From an uncultured Lachnospiraceae bacterium (GTDB lineage: Bacteria; Bacillota; Clostridia; Lachnospirales; Lachnospiraceae), in NCBI GenBank assembly GCA_958402795.1, contig CATXUX010000012.1:1-64000 (forward strand): a stretch of DNA of 64,000 nucleotides. Reading direction: 5' to 3'. Positions 1-8,621 of this stretch are shown one piece after another. The notes under the pieces are model-generated. The model was not told the origin of the DNA and did no database searches. It saw only the letters and a list, made by a program, of their open reading frames with translations. A program made the position numbers and the translations under genes. The stretch's first letter is position 1, and every line of letters starts with the position of its first letter.

Positions 1-218
1 ATGAAAATATGACGCGGGATCTGATCGATGAGACGATTGCTTCGATGTCGTGCAAGGCGGCCGTAAAAGGAAATAACCGTCTCTCGGCACAGGAAGTGGA
101 TACGCTGATCGGAGAACTGCTGGAACTGGACAATCCATATCACTGCCCTCACGGCAGGCCGACGATCATTGCAATATCCAGGCATGAACTGGAGAAAAAA
201 TTCAAGAGGATTGTATAG
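1..218 (+). CDS. mutL: DNA mismatch repair protein MutL, C-terminal end (partial)
   Basis: The reading frame runs in from outside the window (first full codon at base 3), so only about the last 72 residues are seen. They carry the hallmarks of the C-terminal endonuclease/dimerisation domain of endonuclease-type MutL: the SCKAAVKG segment and the CPHGRPT segment, which in that family help build the metal site, followed by the usual short basic tail. MutL links mismatch recognition by MutS to strand nicking and excision. It ends directly before the miaA start codon, so the two are almost certainly cotranscribed; mutL-miaA adjacency is common in Clostridia. Confidence 0.9.
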   Translation, partial: ENMTRDLIDETIASMSCKAAVKGNNRLSAQEVDTLIGELLELDNPYHCPHGRPTIIAISRHELEKKFKRIV

Positions 219-1166
219 ATGGAAAAATCTTTGGTCATATTGACCGGACCGACCGCCGTCGGAAAAACGAAAGCGTCGATCGGTCTGGCAAAGGCGATCG
301 GCGGAGAGATCATCTCCGCTGATTCCATGCAGATTTATAAACATATGGATATTGGCTCGGCGAAGATCCGGCCGGAGGAGATGCGGGGCGTCCCGCACTA
401 TCTGATCGATGAACTGGAACCGGAAGAGGAATTCAATGTGGTCCGGTTTCAGAATATGGCAAAGCAGGCGATGGAACAGATCTATCAGAACGGGCATATC
501 CCGATTCTGGTGGGCGGCACCGGGTTTTATATTCAGGCCGTTCTGTATGATATTGATTTCACACAGGACGACGGGGACGATTCTTACCGGAAGGAACTTG
601 AACAGACTGCGAAGGAGAAAGGCAGCGGGTATCTGTATGAAATGCTGCAAAAGGAAGATCCGCTGTCGGCGGAGCAGATCCATGAGCATAATGTGAAGCG
701 GGTGATCCGTGCACTGGAGTATCACAGACAGACCGGAAAACGGATTTCCGAACACAATCAGGAACAGCGGCAGAAAGAATCGCCTTACCGTTTTGCCTAC
801 TTTGTTCTGAATGACGACCGCCGGCGACTCTATGAACGGATTGACCGGCGGGTGGAACAAATGATGGAGGACGGTCTGGAGGAAGAAGTCCTCAGGCTGA
901 AAAGCCGCGGCTGCACACGGAACATGGTGTCCATGCAGGGCCTCGGGTATAAAGAAATGCTGGATTATCTGGACGGAAACTGCACCAGGGAGGAAGCCGT
1001 GGAGCGGATTCAGCGGGAAACCCGGCATTTCGCAAAGCGGCAGATCACATGGTTTAAAAGAGAACGCGATGTGGTCTGGATTGACAAGCAGCAGTATGCA
1101 TATGACGAGGAGCAGATTTTACAGACAATGCTGTCTGAACTGGAGAAAAGAGGAATAGGTAAATGA
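219..1166 (+). CDS. miaA: tRNA dimethylallyltransferase MiaA
   Basis: Transfers a dimethylallyl group to N6 of A37 in tRNAs that read UNN codons. The 315-residue length is normal. Seen: the P-loop GPTAVGKT at residues 10-17, the DSMQIY substrate loop at about 35-40, the VGGTGFY segment near residue 105, and SMQGLGYKE in the C-terminal third. The ATG starts immediately after the mutL stop codon and the gene overlaps the next start by 4 bases, so mutL, miaA and the following PLP enzyme form one transcription unit. Confidence 0.95.
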   Translation: MEKSLVILTGPTAVGKTKASIGLAKAIGGEIISADSMQIYKHMDIGSAKIRPEEMRGVPHYLIDELEPEEEFNVVRFQNMAKQAMEQIYQNGHIPILVGGTGFYIQAVLYDIDFTQDDGDDSYRKELEQTAKEKGSGYLYEMLQKEDPLSAEQIHEHNVKRVIRALEYHRQTGKRISEHNQEQRQKESPYRFAYFVLNDDRRRLYERIDRRVEQMMEDGLEEEVLRLKSRGCTRNMVSMQGLGYKEMLDYLDGNCTREEAVERIQRETRHFAKRQITWFKRERDVVWIDKQQYAYDEEQILQTMLSELEKRGIGK

Positions 1167-2467
1167 GTGATAATTTTGAAGAGATGTTCTGGTCGCTTGG
1201 AATTGAAAAGGCAGTATATGAAGCCGGAGAACGGCTGGAAAGAGAACTTTCGCCGCGGTTTGCGCAGATGGACCGAACTGCCGAGTACAACCAGTTGAAA
1301 GTACTGCATGCCATGCAGAAGTGCCGGGTGAGCGCCGAGTGCTTTAATTATTCCAGCGGTTATGGATATAATGATATCGGAAGGGATACGCTGGAGCAGG
1401 TATACGCGGAAACGTTCCATACGGAAGCAGCGCTGGTCCGTCCGCAGATTACATGCGGAACACATGCGCTCGCACTGGCGCTTTCAGCAAATCTGCGCCC
1501 CGGAGATGAACTTCTTTCTCCGGTCGGAAAACCTTACGATACACTGGAAGAGGTGATCGGAATCCGTCCGTCGAAAGGTTCGCTTGCGGAATACGGCGTC
1601 CATTACCGGCAGGTGGAGCTTCTGGACGACGGATATTTTGATTATCCTGCCATTGAAAAGGCGATGAATGATAAAACGAAGCTGGTGACGATCCAGCGCT
1701 CGAAGGGGTATCAGACCCGCCCGAGCTACTCGGTTGAGAAAATCGGGGAATTGATTTCATTTGTAAAAAAAATCAAACCGGACGTGATCTGCATGGTGGA
1801 TAATTGTTATGGCGAATTTGTGGAGACGATCGAACCCAGTGACGTCGGCGCAGATATGGTGGTCGGCTCCCTGATCAAAAATCCGGGCGGCGGACTTGCA
1901 CCGTGCGGCGGGTATGTGGCAGGAAGAAGCGACCTGATTGAAAACTGTGCATACCGGCTGACTTCGCCGGGACTTGGCAAGGAGGTCGGCGCGTCGCTTG
2001 GCCTGAATCAATCCCTTTATCAGGGATTTTTCCTCGCGCCGACGGTGACATGCAGCGCGCTCAAAGGCGCTGTGTTTGCGGCGAATATCTATGAGCGGCT
2101 GGGATATCATGTGATACCGGATGGGACAGAATCCAGGCACGACATCATTCAGGCGGTGGAACTGGGCAGTCCGGAGGCACTGATCGCGTTCTGCAGAGGG
2201 GTGCAGGCGGGCGCCCCTGTAGACAGCTATGTGGCGCCGGAACCGTGGGCGATGCCGGGATACGACAGCGATGTGATCATGGCAGCAGGCGCATTCGTGC
2301 AGGGATCTTCGATCGAACTGAGCGCGGACGGTCCGCTGAAATCCCCCTATGCCGTTTATTTTCAGGGCGGACTGACATGGCCAAGCGCGAAACTGGGAAT
2401 CCTGCAGTCCCTGCAGCATCTGATCAATGCGGGACTGGTAAGAGAGGACCAACTGGACCAGATTTAA
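1163..2467 (+). CDS. PLP-dependent methionine gamma-lyase-like protein (aluminium resistance family)
   Basis: A 434-residue protein of the Met_gamma_lyase/aluminium-resistance family (YnbB of Bacillus), fold-type I PLP enzymes related to cystathionine beta-lyase. Visible signs are the N-terminal helix with RFAQMD, the SSGYGYNDIGRD motif, the VDNCYGEF segment that would hold the PLP-binding Asp, and GSLIKNPGGG, whose Lys is the probable Schiff-base residue. The substrate is not established for this family, so the name aluminium resistance should not be read as a function. The start overlaps miaA by 4 bases (ATGA). Confidence 0.85.
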   Translation: MSDNFEEMFWSLGIEKAVYEAGERLERELSPRFAQMDRTAEYNQLKVLHAMQKCRVSAECFNYSSGYGYNDIGRDTLEQVYAETFHTEAALVRPQITCGTHALALALSANLRPGDELLSPVGKPYDTLEEVIGIRPSKGSLAEYGVHYRQVELLDDGYFDYPAIEKAMNDKTKLVTIQRSKGYQTRPSYSVEKIGELISFVKKIKPDVICMVDNCYGEFVETIEPSDVGADMVVGSLIKNPGGGLAPCGGYVAGRSDLIENCAYRLTSPGLGKEVGASLGLNQSLYQGFFLAPTVTCSALKGAVFAANIYERLGYHVIPDGTESRHDIIQAVELGSPEALIAFCRGVQAGAPVDSYVAPEPWAMPGYDSDVIMAAGAFVQGSSIELSADGPLKSPYAVYFQGGLTWPSAKLGILQSLQHLINAGLVREDQLDQI

Positions 2468-2508
2468 CAGAGAAATGACCGGATGCGGGAAAAAGGAAAG
2501 GAAACCGG

Positions 2509-3726
2509 ATGATGAAACAGATAATTGTGATCGGAGGCGGCGCCTCCGGGATGATGGCGGCAATTGCGGCGGCGCGGGAAGGAGCTGCTGTGACGATACT
2601 GGAGCACCGGGACCGTGTTGGAAAAAAGATTCTCTCTACGGGAAACGGACGGTGCAATTTTACGAATACGATCCAGACTCCGGACTGCTACCACTCGGAA
2701 GATCCGGAATTCCCGTGGAAGGTGATCCGGCAGTTTGACATGCAGGATACCGTTTCATTCTTCCGGGAACTCGGAGTATGCGCCAGAGACCGGAACGGGT
2801 ATCTGTATCCTTGTTCTGAGCAGGCGTCCGCCGTTCTGGATGTGCTGCGTATGGAACTGAACCGGCTGGATGTCCGGGTGGTGACCGGTGCGGACTGTAT
2901 GCAGATTTGTCCCGGACGGAGGATCAAGGTTCTGACAAACTCCGGCAGATATACCGCGGATGCGGTTATTCTCGCCTGCGGCTCCCGTGCGGCTTCTGCA
3001 ACGGGTTCCGACGGCTCGGGGTATACGCTCGCAAAGCAGATAGGACACCGGATCATCCCGGTTCTTCCTGCTCTTGTACAGCTGCGGTGCAGGGAACCAT
3101 GGTATAAGTCTGTTGCCGGAGTACGGGTACAGGGAAAGGTATCGTTAGAAGTGGAAGGCTCTTACGCTGCCGCAGATCAGGGCGAAATTCAGCTTACGAA
3201 CTATGGCATCTCCGGAATCCCTGTATTTCAGGTGAGCCGGTATGCATCGAAGGCTCTGTACGAGAACAAGAAGGTAACGGCTGTTCTGAATTTTATGCCG
3301 GATTACAGCGAAAAAGAGTTTTTCCATTTTTTAAAGGAACGGGCGCGGCTGCGCCCCGAAAAAACAGTGGAAGAATTTCTCATCGGACTCTTTCACAAGA
3401 AACTGTGCGAACTGTGGATTCAGCTTGGCGGTCTGGACCGCAGAAAAAAATCAGGGCAGTTATCCCCAAAAGAGTTGTCCCATCTGGCAGGACTGATCCA
3501 GAATCTTTGTACAACAGTAACACAGACCAATTCTTTTGAACAGGCGCAGGTCTGCTGCGGAGGCGTGGATACACGCGAGATCGATCCGGATACGATGGAG
3601 TCTCGACTGGTTTCGGGCGTCTACTTCGCAGGAGAGCTTGTGGATGTGGACGGACGGTGCGGAGGATACAATCTGCAGTGGGCGTGGTCCAGCGGAATGC
3701 TTGCCGGAAGGTCGGCGGCACGATAA
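2509..3726 (+). CDS. HI0933/BaiN-like FAD-binding flavoprotein
   Basis: A 405-residue NAD(P)/FAD-dependent oxidoreductase of the HI0933 family. It opens with a Rossmann dinucleotide-binding motif (VIGGGASGMMAA) followed by the family signature GKKILSTGNGRCNFTN, and closes with the second FAD contact region (YFAGELVDVDGRCGGYN). Family members include BaiN of bile-acid 7-dehydroxylating clostridia, but most have no known substrate, so no reaction is assigned. A different flavoprotein starts 16 bases downstream, suggesting one operon. Confidence 0.85.
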   Translation: MMKQIIVIGGGASGMMAAIAAAREGAAVTILEHRDRVGKKILSTGNGRCNFTNTIQTPDCYHSEDPEFPWKVIRQFDMQDTVSFFRELGVCARDRNGYLYPCSEQASAVLDVLRMELNRLDVRVVTGADCMQICPGRRIKVLTNSGRYTADAVILACGSRAASATGSDGSGYTLAKQIGHRIIPVLPALVQLRCREPWYKSVAGVRVQGKVSLEVEGSYAAADQGEIQLTNYGISGIPVFQVSRYASKALYENKKVTAVLNFMPDYSEKEFFHFLKERARLRPEKTVEEFLIGLFHKKLCELWIQLGGLDRRKKSGQLSPKELSHLAGLIQNLCTTVTQTNSFEQAQVCCGGVDTREIDPDTMESRLVSGVYFAGELVDVDGRCGGYNLQWAWSSGMLAGRSAAR

Positions 3727-3742
3727 GAAGGGAGGTACTTGG

Positions 3743-5356
3743 ATGCTTCGCATTACACAATTGAAACTCCGGCCGGGGCATACGACAGAAGAGCTGGAGG
3801 AGCTGCTCCTTGCCACATGCAGGCTCAAACGGACGGAGCTTTTGTCTTATCAGATCAGAAAGCAGTCTGTCGATGCACGGAAAAAGCCGGATATCTACTA
3901 TTCTTATACGGTGGATGTACAAGTGGCACCGGATAAGGAGAAGCGGATCCTGCGTCAGGTGAAACAGCGCGTCCAGAAAGCCGAGGAAAAACCGTACCAG
4001 GTTCCGGCACACGGACAGCAGCCGCTGCATTTCCGTCCGGTCATCGCAGGAATGGGACCATCCGGACTGTTCTGTGCATATCTTCTGGCGAAAGAAGGGT
4101 ATCGCCCGATCCTTGTGGAGCGGGGAGCTCCTGTGGAGGAGCGGCAGAAAGATGTGGAAGAATTCTGGAAAAGCGGCGTCCTGAATCCTGCTTCCAATGT
4201 ACAGTTCGGCGAGGGAGGCGCAGGGACATTTTCCGACGGGAAACTGAATACACTGGTAAAAGATCCGTGCGGGCGAAACCGGTTTGTGCTGGAGACCTTT
4301 GTGCGTTTTGGCGCGCCGGAGTCTATCTTATATGAACAGAAACCGCATATCGGAACGGATGTGCTCTCACGGGTGGTGCAGAATATGCGCCGGGAGATCC
4401 TCTCTCTTGGCGGCGACGTGCGGTTTCACAGCCAGATTACCGGACTGCTTACCCAGAAACCGGATTCCGGCGGGAAAACGTCCCGCCTATGCGGCGTGAC
4501 GGTAAACGGTACGGAGCATATCAGGACAGAGATTCTGGTTCTGGCGATCGGACACAGCGCAAGAGATACGTTTCAGATGCTTTATGACACAGGCGTGGCG
4601 ATGCAGGCAAAATCCTTTGCTGTGGGGGTGCGTATTGAGCATCCGCAGGAGATGATCCAGCAGTCCCAGTACGGGGAAAAGGCGGCAGGGCAGATGCCGC
4701 CGGCTTCCTACAAGCTGGCGGAAAAGCTGGAAAACGGCCGCGGCGTCTATACGTTCTGCATGTGTCCCGGCGGGTATGTGGTGAATGCGTCCTCGGAAGA
4801 GGGACGACTCGCTGTCAACGGAATGAGTTATCACGACCGTGCGGGGGAAAATGCAAACAGTGCGGTGATCGTCACAGTCACTCCGGAAGATTATGGCTTG
4901 GACCACCCGCTTGCGGGCATCGCTTTTCAGAGGCAGCTGGAAGAACGCGCATATAAAGCGGGGAACGGAAAAATCCCGGTACAGTGTTACGGGGATTTCT
5001 GCCAAAACCGTCCGACAGAAGAGCCGGGAGATATACGCCCCCAGACAAAAGGCGCGTACCAGTTTACAAATATCCGTCCGGTTTTTCCGGAAGAACTGGC
5101 CGATTCGCTGGAGAAAGGGATTGCCGCAATGGACCGGAAGATTCACGGGTTCGCCCGTCCGGACGCCGTACTCTCGGCAGTGGAAAGCCGGACGTCATCC
5201 CCGGTGAGAATCCTGCGGGGGGAAGATTTTGAAAGCAGTATTGCAGGACTTTATCCGTGCGGAGAGGGCGCCGGATATGCGGGCGGGATCACCTCTGCGG
5301 CAATGGACGGTCTGAAGACGGCAGAAGCCATCATTCGGCAGTTCACAAATTATTAA
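3743..5356 (+). CDS. FAD-dependent oxidoreductase of about 537 residues, function unknown
   Basis: The start chosen is the ATG at 3743, preceded by a strong ribosome binding site (gggaggt at 3730-3736); an upstream extension in this frame overlaps the previous gene and is not credible. Residues 1-95 form a small N-terminal domain beginning MLRITQLKL. A Rossmann FAD motif (AGMGPSGLFCAYLL) follows at about residue 101, then a conserved block with NVQFGEGGAGTFSDGKL, and a C-terminal FAD contact (GLYPCGEGAGYAGGI). This is a widely conserved bacterial family of unknown substrate. It lies in tandem with another flavoprotein. Confidence 0.85.
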   Translation: MLRITQLKLRPGHTTEELEELLLATCRLKRTELLSYQIRKQSVDARKKPDIYYSYTVDVQVAPDKEKRILRQVKQRVQKAEEKPYQVPAHGQQPLHFRPVIAGMGPSGLFCAYLLAKEGYRPILVERGAPVEERQKDVEEFWKSGVLNPASNVQFGEGGAGTFSDGKLNTLVKDPCGRNRFVLETFVRFGAPESILYEQKPHIGTDVLSRVVQNMRREILSLGGDVRFHSQITGLLTQKPDSGGKTSRLCGVTVNGTEHIRTEILVLAIGHSARDTFQMLYDTGVAMQAKSFAVGVRIEHPQEMIQQSQYGEKAAGQMPPASYKLAEKLENGRGVYTFCMCPGGYVVNASSEEGRLAVNGMSYHDRAGENANSAVIVTVTPEDYGLDHPLAGIAFQRQLEERAYKAGNGKIPVQCYGDFCQNRPTEEPGDIRPQTKGAYQFTNIRPVFPEELADSLEKGIAAMDRKIHGFARPDAVLSAVESRTSSPVRILRGEDFESSIAGLYPCGEGAGYAGGITSAAMDGLKTAEAIIRQFTNY

Positions 5357-5438
5357 GGATTTTATCCTATACATGTTTTGGGTTTTATGATAGAATAAAT
5401 CGTTGAACTGGAAAATGTGCCATCGGCAATCATATGCG

Positions 5439-6125
5439 ATGAAAACAATAAAAGAGTTAAATGAAGAGGAACGGCCGTATGAAAAGTGTGAAAAATACGG
5501 CGCCGGAAATCTGACAAACACAGAATTGCTTGCGGTTCTGCTTCGAACCGGCACGCGGGGAGAAAATTCTGTGGAGCTTGCAAAGCGAATCCTGTATCCT
5601 CCGTTTTCCCAGGAAGGGATCCTGAACCTGCACCACTGGTCCTATGAACAGCTTCTGCAGGTAAAGGGGATCGGAAAAGTAAAGGCAATCCAGATCCTCT
5701 GTCTCTGTGAACTGGCCAGACGGCTGGCAAAGGCAGAGGCCGGAAAGGAACTGAATTTCGGCACGCCGGAGTCGATCGCAAAGTATTACATGGAGGATAT
5801 GCGGCATCAGAAACAAGAGACCATGAAACTTCTGATGCTGAATACAAAGTCAAAACTGATCGGTGAGAGTGATATCTCGAAAGGAACGGTCAATGCAACC
5901 GTTGTATCGCCGCGGGAGATGTTTGTGGAGGCGCTGCAGAAGAATGCAGTTTTTATCATCCTTCTGCACAACCATCCGAGCGGGGATCCTGCGCCGAGCA
6001 GACAGGATATACTGATCACGCAGAAGGTGCGCGACGCTGGGGAGATGGTCGGCGTGGAGCTTCTGGATCATATTATCATCGGCGACAACTGCTATTTCAG
6101 TATGCGGGAGGAAAAAGTGATATAA
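5439..6125 (+). CDS. radC: RadC family JAMM-type protein
   Basis: A 228-residue RadC protein. The ATG at 5439 matches the usual family start (MKTIKELNEEERP); an upstream TTG in frame gives a non-homologous extension. The N-terminal half has a UPF0758/helix-hairpin-helix region (VKGIGKVKAIQI). The C-terminal JAB/MPN domain has the metal motif H177-N-H179-P-S-G-D followed by PSRQD. RadC was once linked to DNA repair but its biochemical role is unproven. It lies directly upstream of mreB, as in many Bacillota. Confidence 0.92.
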   Translation: MKTIKELNEEERPYEKCEKYGAGNLTNTELLAVLLRTGTRGENSVELAKRILYPPFSQEGILNLHHWSYEQLLQVKGIGKVKAIQILCLCELARRLAKAEAGKELNFGTPESIAKYYMEDMRHQKQETMKLLMLNTKSKLIGESDISKGTVNATVVSPREMFVEALQKNAVFIILLHNHPSGDPAPSRQDILITQKVRDAGEMVGVELLDHIIIGDNCYFSMREEKVI

Positions 6126-6142
6126 TAAGGGAAGGGACGAGA

Positions 6143-7165
6143 ATGGCCGGAAATGTATACGGACTGGATTTAGGAACCTATGAAATAAAAGCATTCGAAA
6201 AAAAGAAAAATCAGATATGGAAAGAAAAAAGTGCGATTGCTGTAAAAGACAGAACAGAGATCCTTGCAGTCGGTGATGAGGCGTATGAGATGTTTGAGAA
6301 GACGCCGGCTTCGATTGAAGTGAAATTTCCCATGCAGGGCGGCGTGATCGCACAGTTTCACGATATGCAGAATCTCCTGGAACGTCTTCTCGGAAAGAGA
6401 AAGCAGCCTTCGGGAAACGCAGAATATGTAGTTGCAGTCCCCACGGATGTGACACAGGTGGAGCGGAAAGCCTTTTTTGACCTGTTATATCATTCTTCTG
6501 CGCGTGCAAAATCTGTATCTGTCGTAGAACGCGGCCTTGCGGACGCTGTCGGTGCGGGAATCGACGTTTTCCACACAGGGGGCGTTTTTGTGCTGAATAT
6601 GGGAGGCGGGACTGTTGAAATTTCCGTAGTTGCGTTCGGTGGGATCGTTTTGAACCGGCTTTTGAAACTGGGGGGCGAACAATTTGACCAGTCGGTGATC
6701 CAGCTTGTGCGCCGCAGCCGTGATTTTCTGATCGGAAGGAAGACGGCTCAGCGTCTGCGCTGCGAGTTTGGAATATTCAGTGAAGATACCGAAGCGAGCG
6801 TGAAGATTGCCGGACAAAATCTTCTGCGGGGACTTCCCCGGCACATGGATATTCCGATCAGTCTGGTGCGTGCCGCGATGAAAGAACCCATGGACGAATG
6901 CATCGACGCAGTCCGGTCGCTTCTGGAGAGGACGCCGCCGGATATCCGCCGTGAGATTGAAAAGAACGGCATCTGTCTTACAGGGGGAATGGCGCGGATG
7001 AAAGGACTGAAGGACTATCTGGAGGAATGCACCGGATTAAAGGTACGGTCCATAGCTGATCCGGAATTGTGCAGTATATACGGACTCCGGGAGATCATTC
7101 TGAACCGGAAGGAATATGCGCGTCTTGCGTATTCGATGTTGGATAAAGAGAGTAGGTGGTTATGA
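6143..7165 (+). CDS. mreB: MreB-type actin-like rod-shape protein (divergent)
   Basis: A 340-residue actin-fold protein in the first position of an mreBCD cluster, so it should form membrane filaments that guide lateral wall synthesis. The phosphate-1 loop reads YGLDLGTYEIKAF and the phosphate-2 loop FVLNMGGGTVEI. Typical MreB has Asp where this has Asn152 (VVDIGGGT in the family), and the first loop is also unusual, so it may be a specialised or weak ATPase. The adenosine motif LTGGMARMKGL is present near residue 285. The start lies 17 bases after radC. Confidence 0.87.
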   Translation: MAGNVYGLDLGTYEIKAFEKKKNQIWKEKSAIAVKDRTEILAVGDEAYEMFEKTPASIEVKFPMQGGVIAQFHDMQNLLERLLGKRKQPSGNAEYVVAVPTDVTQVERKAFFDLLYHSSARAKSVSVVERGLADAVGAGIDVFHTGGVFVLNMGGGTVEISVVAFGGIVLNRLLKLGGEQFDQSVIQLVRRSRDFLIGRKTAQRLRCEFGIFSEDTEASVKIAGQNLLRGLPRHMDIPISLVRAAMKEPMDECIDAVRSLLERTPPDIRREIEKNGICLTGGMARMKGLKDYLEECTGLKVRSIADPELCSIYGLREIILNRKEYARLAYSMLDKESRWL

Positions 7166-7169
7166 TAAA

Positions 7170-8036
7170 ATGAAGAAAAAAAATCAGACTTCTCACACAA
7201 ACAGATATATGGTACTGGGGCTTTCGATCCTCTGTATTCTGCTGATGCTTTTATCTGCTTTTTCAGACAGGATGAGCGGACCGTTTAAAGTCGTCGCGAA
7301 TGTCACCGTGATCCCGCTCGAGAAAGGAATCAACCAGATCGGAGAGTGGCTCGGCGATGCGAGCGATAATTTCCGGACGCTCAGGCAGGTCCAGCAGGAA
7401 AACGAAGAACTGCAGGCAAGAGTCGATGAACTGATCACGGAGAATAATCAGCTTCAGGAAGAACGGTATGAACTGGAGCGTCTGCAGGCGCTCTATAAGC
7501 TGGATCAGAATTATGCGGAATATGAGAAAGTCGGCGCGCATGTGATCGGCAAGGATTCCGGAAACTGGTTCAGTACGTTTACGATCGACAAGGGAAGCAG
7601 CGACGGGATTGAAGTCGATATGAACGTGATCGCCGGAACAGGACTTGTCGGCATTGTCACAGAGACCGGACCGAACTGGGCGACGGTGCGCTCGATCATT
7701 GATGATTCCAGCAACGTCAGCGGGATGGTTCTGTCAACGTCGGACCGCTGTATCGTCAGTGGAGACCTGACGCTGATCAATGACGGAAAGATTGCATTCA
7801 GTCAGATGGAGAATAACGATAATCAGGTCAATGTGGGAGAGCAGATCGTGACTTCCCATATCAGCGATAAATATCTGCAGGGGATTCTGATCGGCTATGT
7901 CAGCGAGATCAATGTAGACGCGAACAATCTGACCAGATCCGGCTACATTACGCCTGCAGTGGATTTTAAAAATCTGCAGGAAGTCCTCGTTATCACAACG
8001 ACCAAGTCCTCCATGACAGAAGGGGAAGGTAACTAG
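7170..8036 (+). CDS. mreC: Rod-shape-determining protein MreC
   Basis: A 288-residue single-pass membrane scaffold that couples MreB to the wall synthesis machinery outside the cell. The ATG at 7170 follows a ribosome binding site inside the mreB 3' end (gtaggtgg); the longer frame from 7116 lies within mreB. Residues about 13-32 form the transmembrane helix, about 65-110 a coiled coil rich in Glu, Leu and Gln, and the rest the double beta-barrel domain with the GLVGIVTETG and VNVGEQIVTS segments typical of MreC. Confidence 0.93.
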   Translation: MKKKNQTSHTNRYMVLGLSILCILLMLLSAFSDRMSGPFKVVANVTVIPLEKGINQIGEWLGDASDNFRTLRQVQQENEELQARVDELITENNQLQEERYELERLQALYKLDQNYAEYEKVGAHVIGKDSGNWFSTFTIDKGSSDGIEVDMNVIAGTGLVGIVTETGPNWATVRSIIDDSSNVSGMVLSTSDRCIVSGDLTLINDGKIAFSQMENNDNQVNVGEQIVTSHISDKYLQGILIGYVSEINVDANNLTRSGYITPAVDFKNLQEVLVITTTKSSMTEGEGN

Positions 8037-8087
8037 GATCACAGGAAAAAGGGTGCAAAAGGTATTGTTTTCAGGGGAGGAACAGGC

Positions 8088-8621
8088 ATGAAAAAAGATA
8101 AAATCAGACGGGGAATCGTCACGGCGCTTGTGCTTGTGGTATGTTATCTTCTGCAGTGCACGGTATTTCCAAATCTGGCGCTGGCTTCCATCAAGCCGAA
8201 TCTTCTGATGATCGTCACGGCGTCGTTTGGCTTCATGTGCGGGCAGAGATACGGAATGTTCGTCGGTTTTTTTGCCGGACTTCTGGTGGACATCCAGTCA
8301 GGCAGTATTCTCGGATTTTATGCACTGCTGTATCTGCTGGCGGGATACGCCAACGGGTGGTTCATGCAGATCTACTATGACGATGATGTAAAGCTGCCGC
8401 TGTGCCTGATCGGGGGGAGTGACCTGCTGTATGGGGTTGCGGTTTATCTGCTGCAGTTTATGCTGCGGAGTGAATTTGATTTTCTCTATTATTTGAATCA
8501 TATTATCATACCGGAACTCATATATACTATCGTGGCGGCACTTGTGCTGTACCCACTGATACGGCTGATCCACCACAAGTTACAGGCAGAAGAAAAAAGG
8601 AGTGCAAGTAAATTTGTTTAA
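8088..8621 (+). CDS. mreD: Rod-shape-determining protein MreD
   Basis: A 177-residue multi-pass membrane protein, about five or six hydrophobic segments, with the GLLVDIQSGSILGFYAL motif diagnostic of MreD. It partners MreC in the elongation complex. The start has a good ribosome binding site (ggggagg at 8075-8081). Its end overlaps the TTG start of the penicillin-binding protein by 8 bases. Confidence 0.92.
   Translation: MKKDKIRRGIVTALVLVVCYLLQCTVFPNLALASIKPNLLMIVTASFGFMCGQRYGMFVGFFAGLLVDIQSGSILGFYALLYLLAGYANGWFMQIYYDDDVKLPLCLIGGSDLLYGVAVYLLQFMLRSEFDFLYYLNHIIIPELIYTIVAALVLYPLIRLIHHKLQAEEKRSASKFV

Noticed and set aside
3536..3742. N-terminal extension of the second FAD oxidoreductase
   Set aside because: It lies within the preceding flavoprotein gene, and a strong ribosome binding site serves the ATG at 3743.
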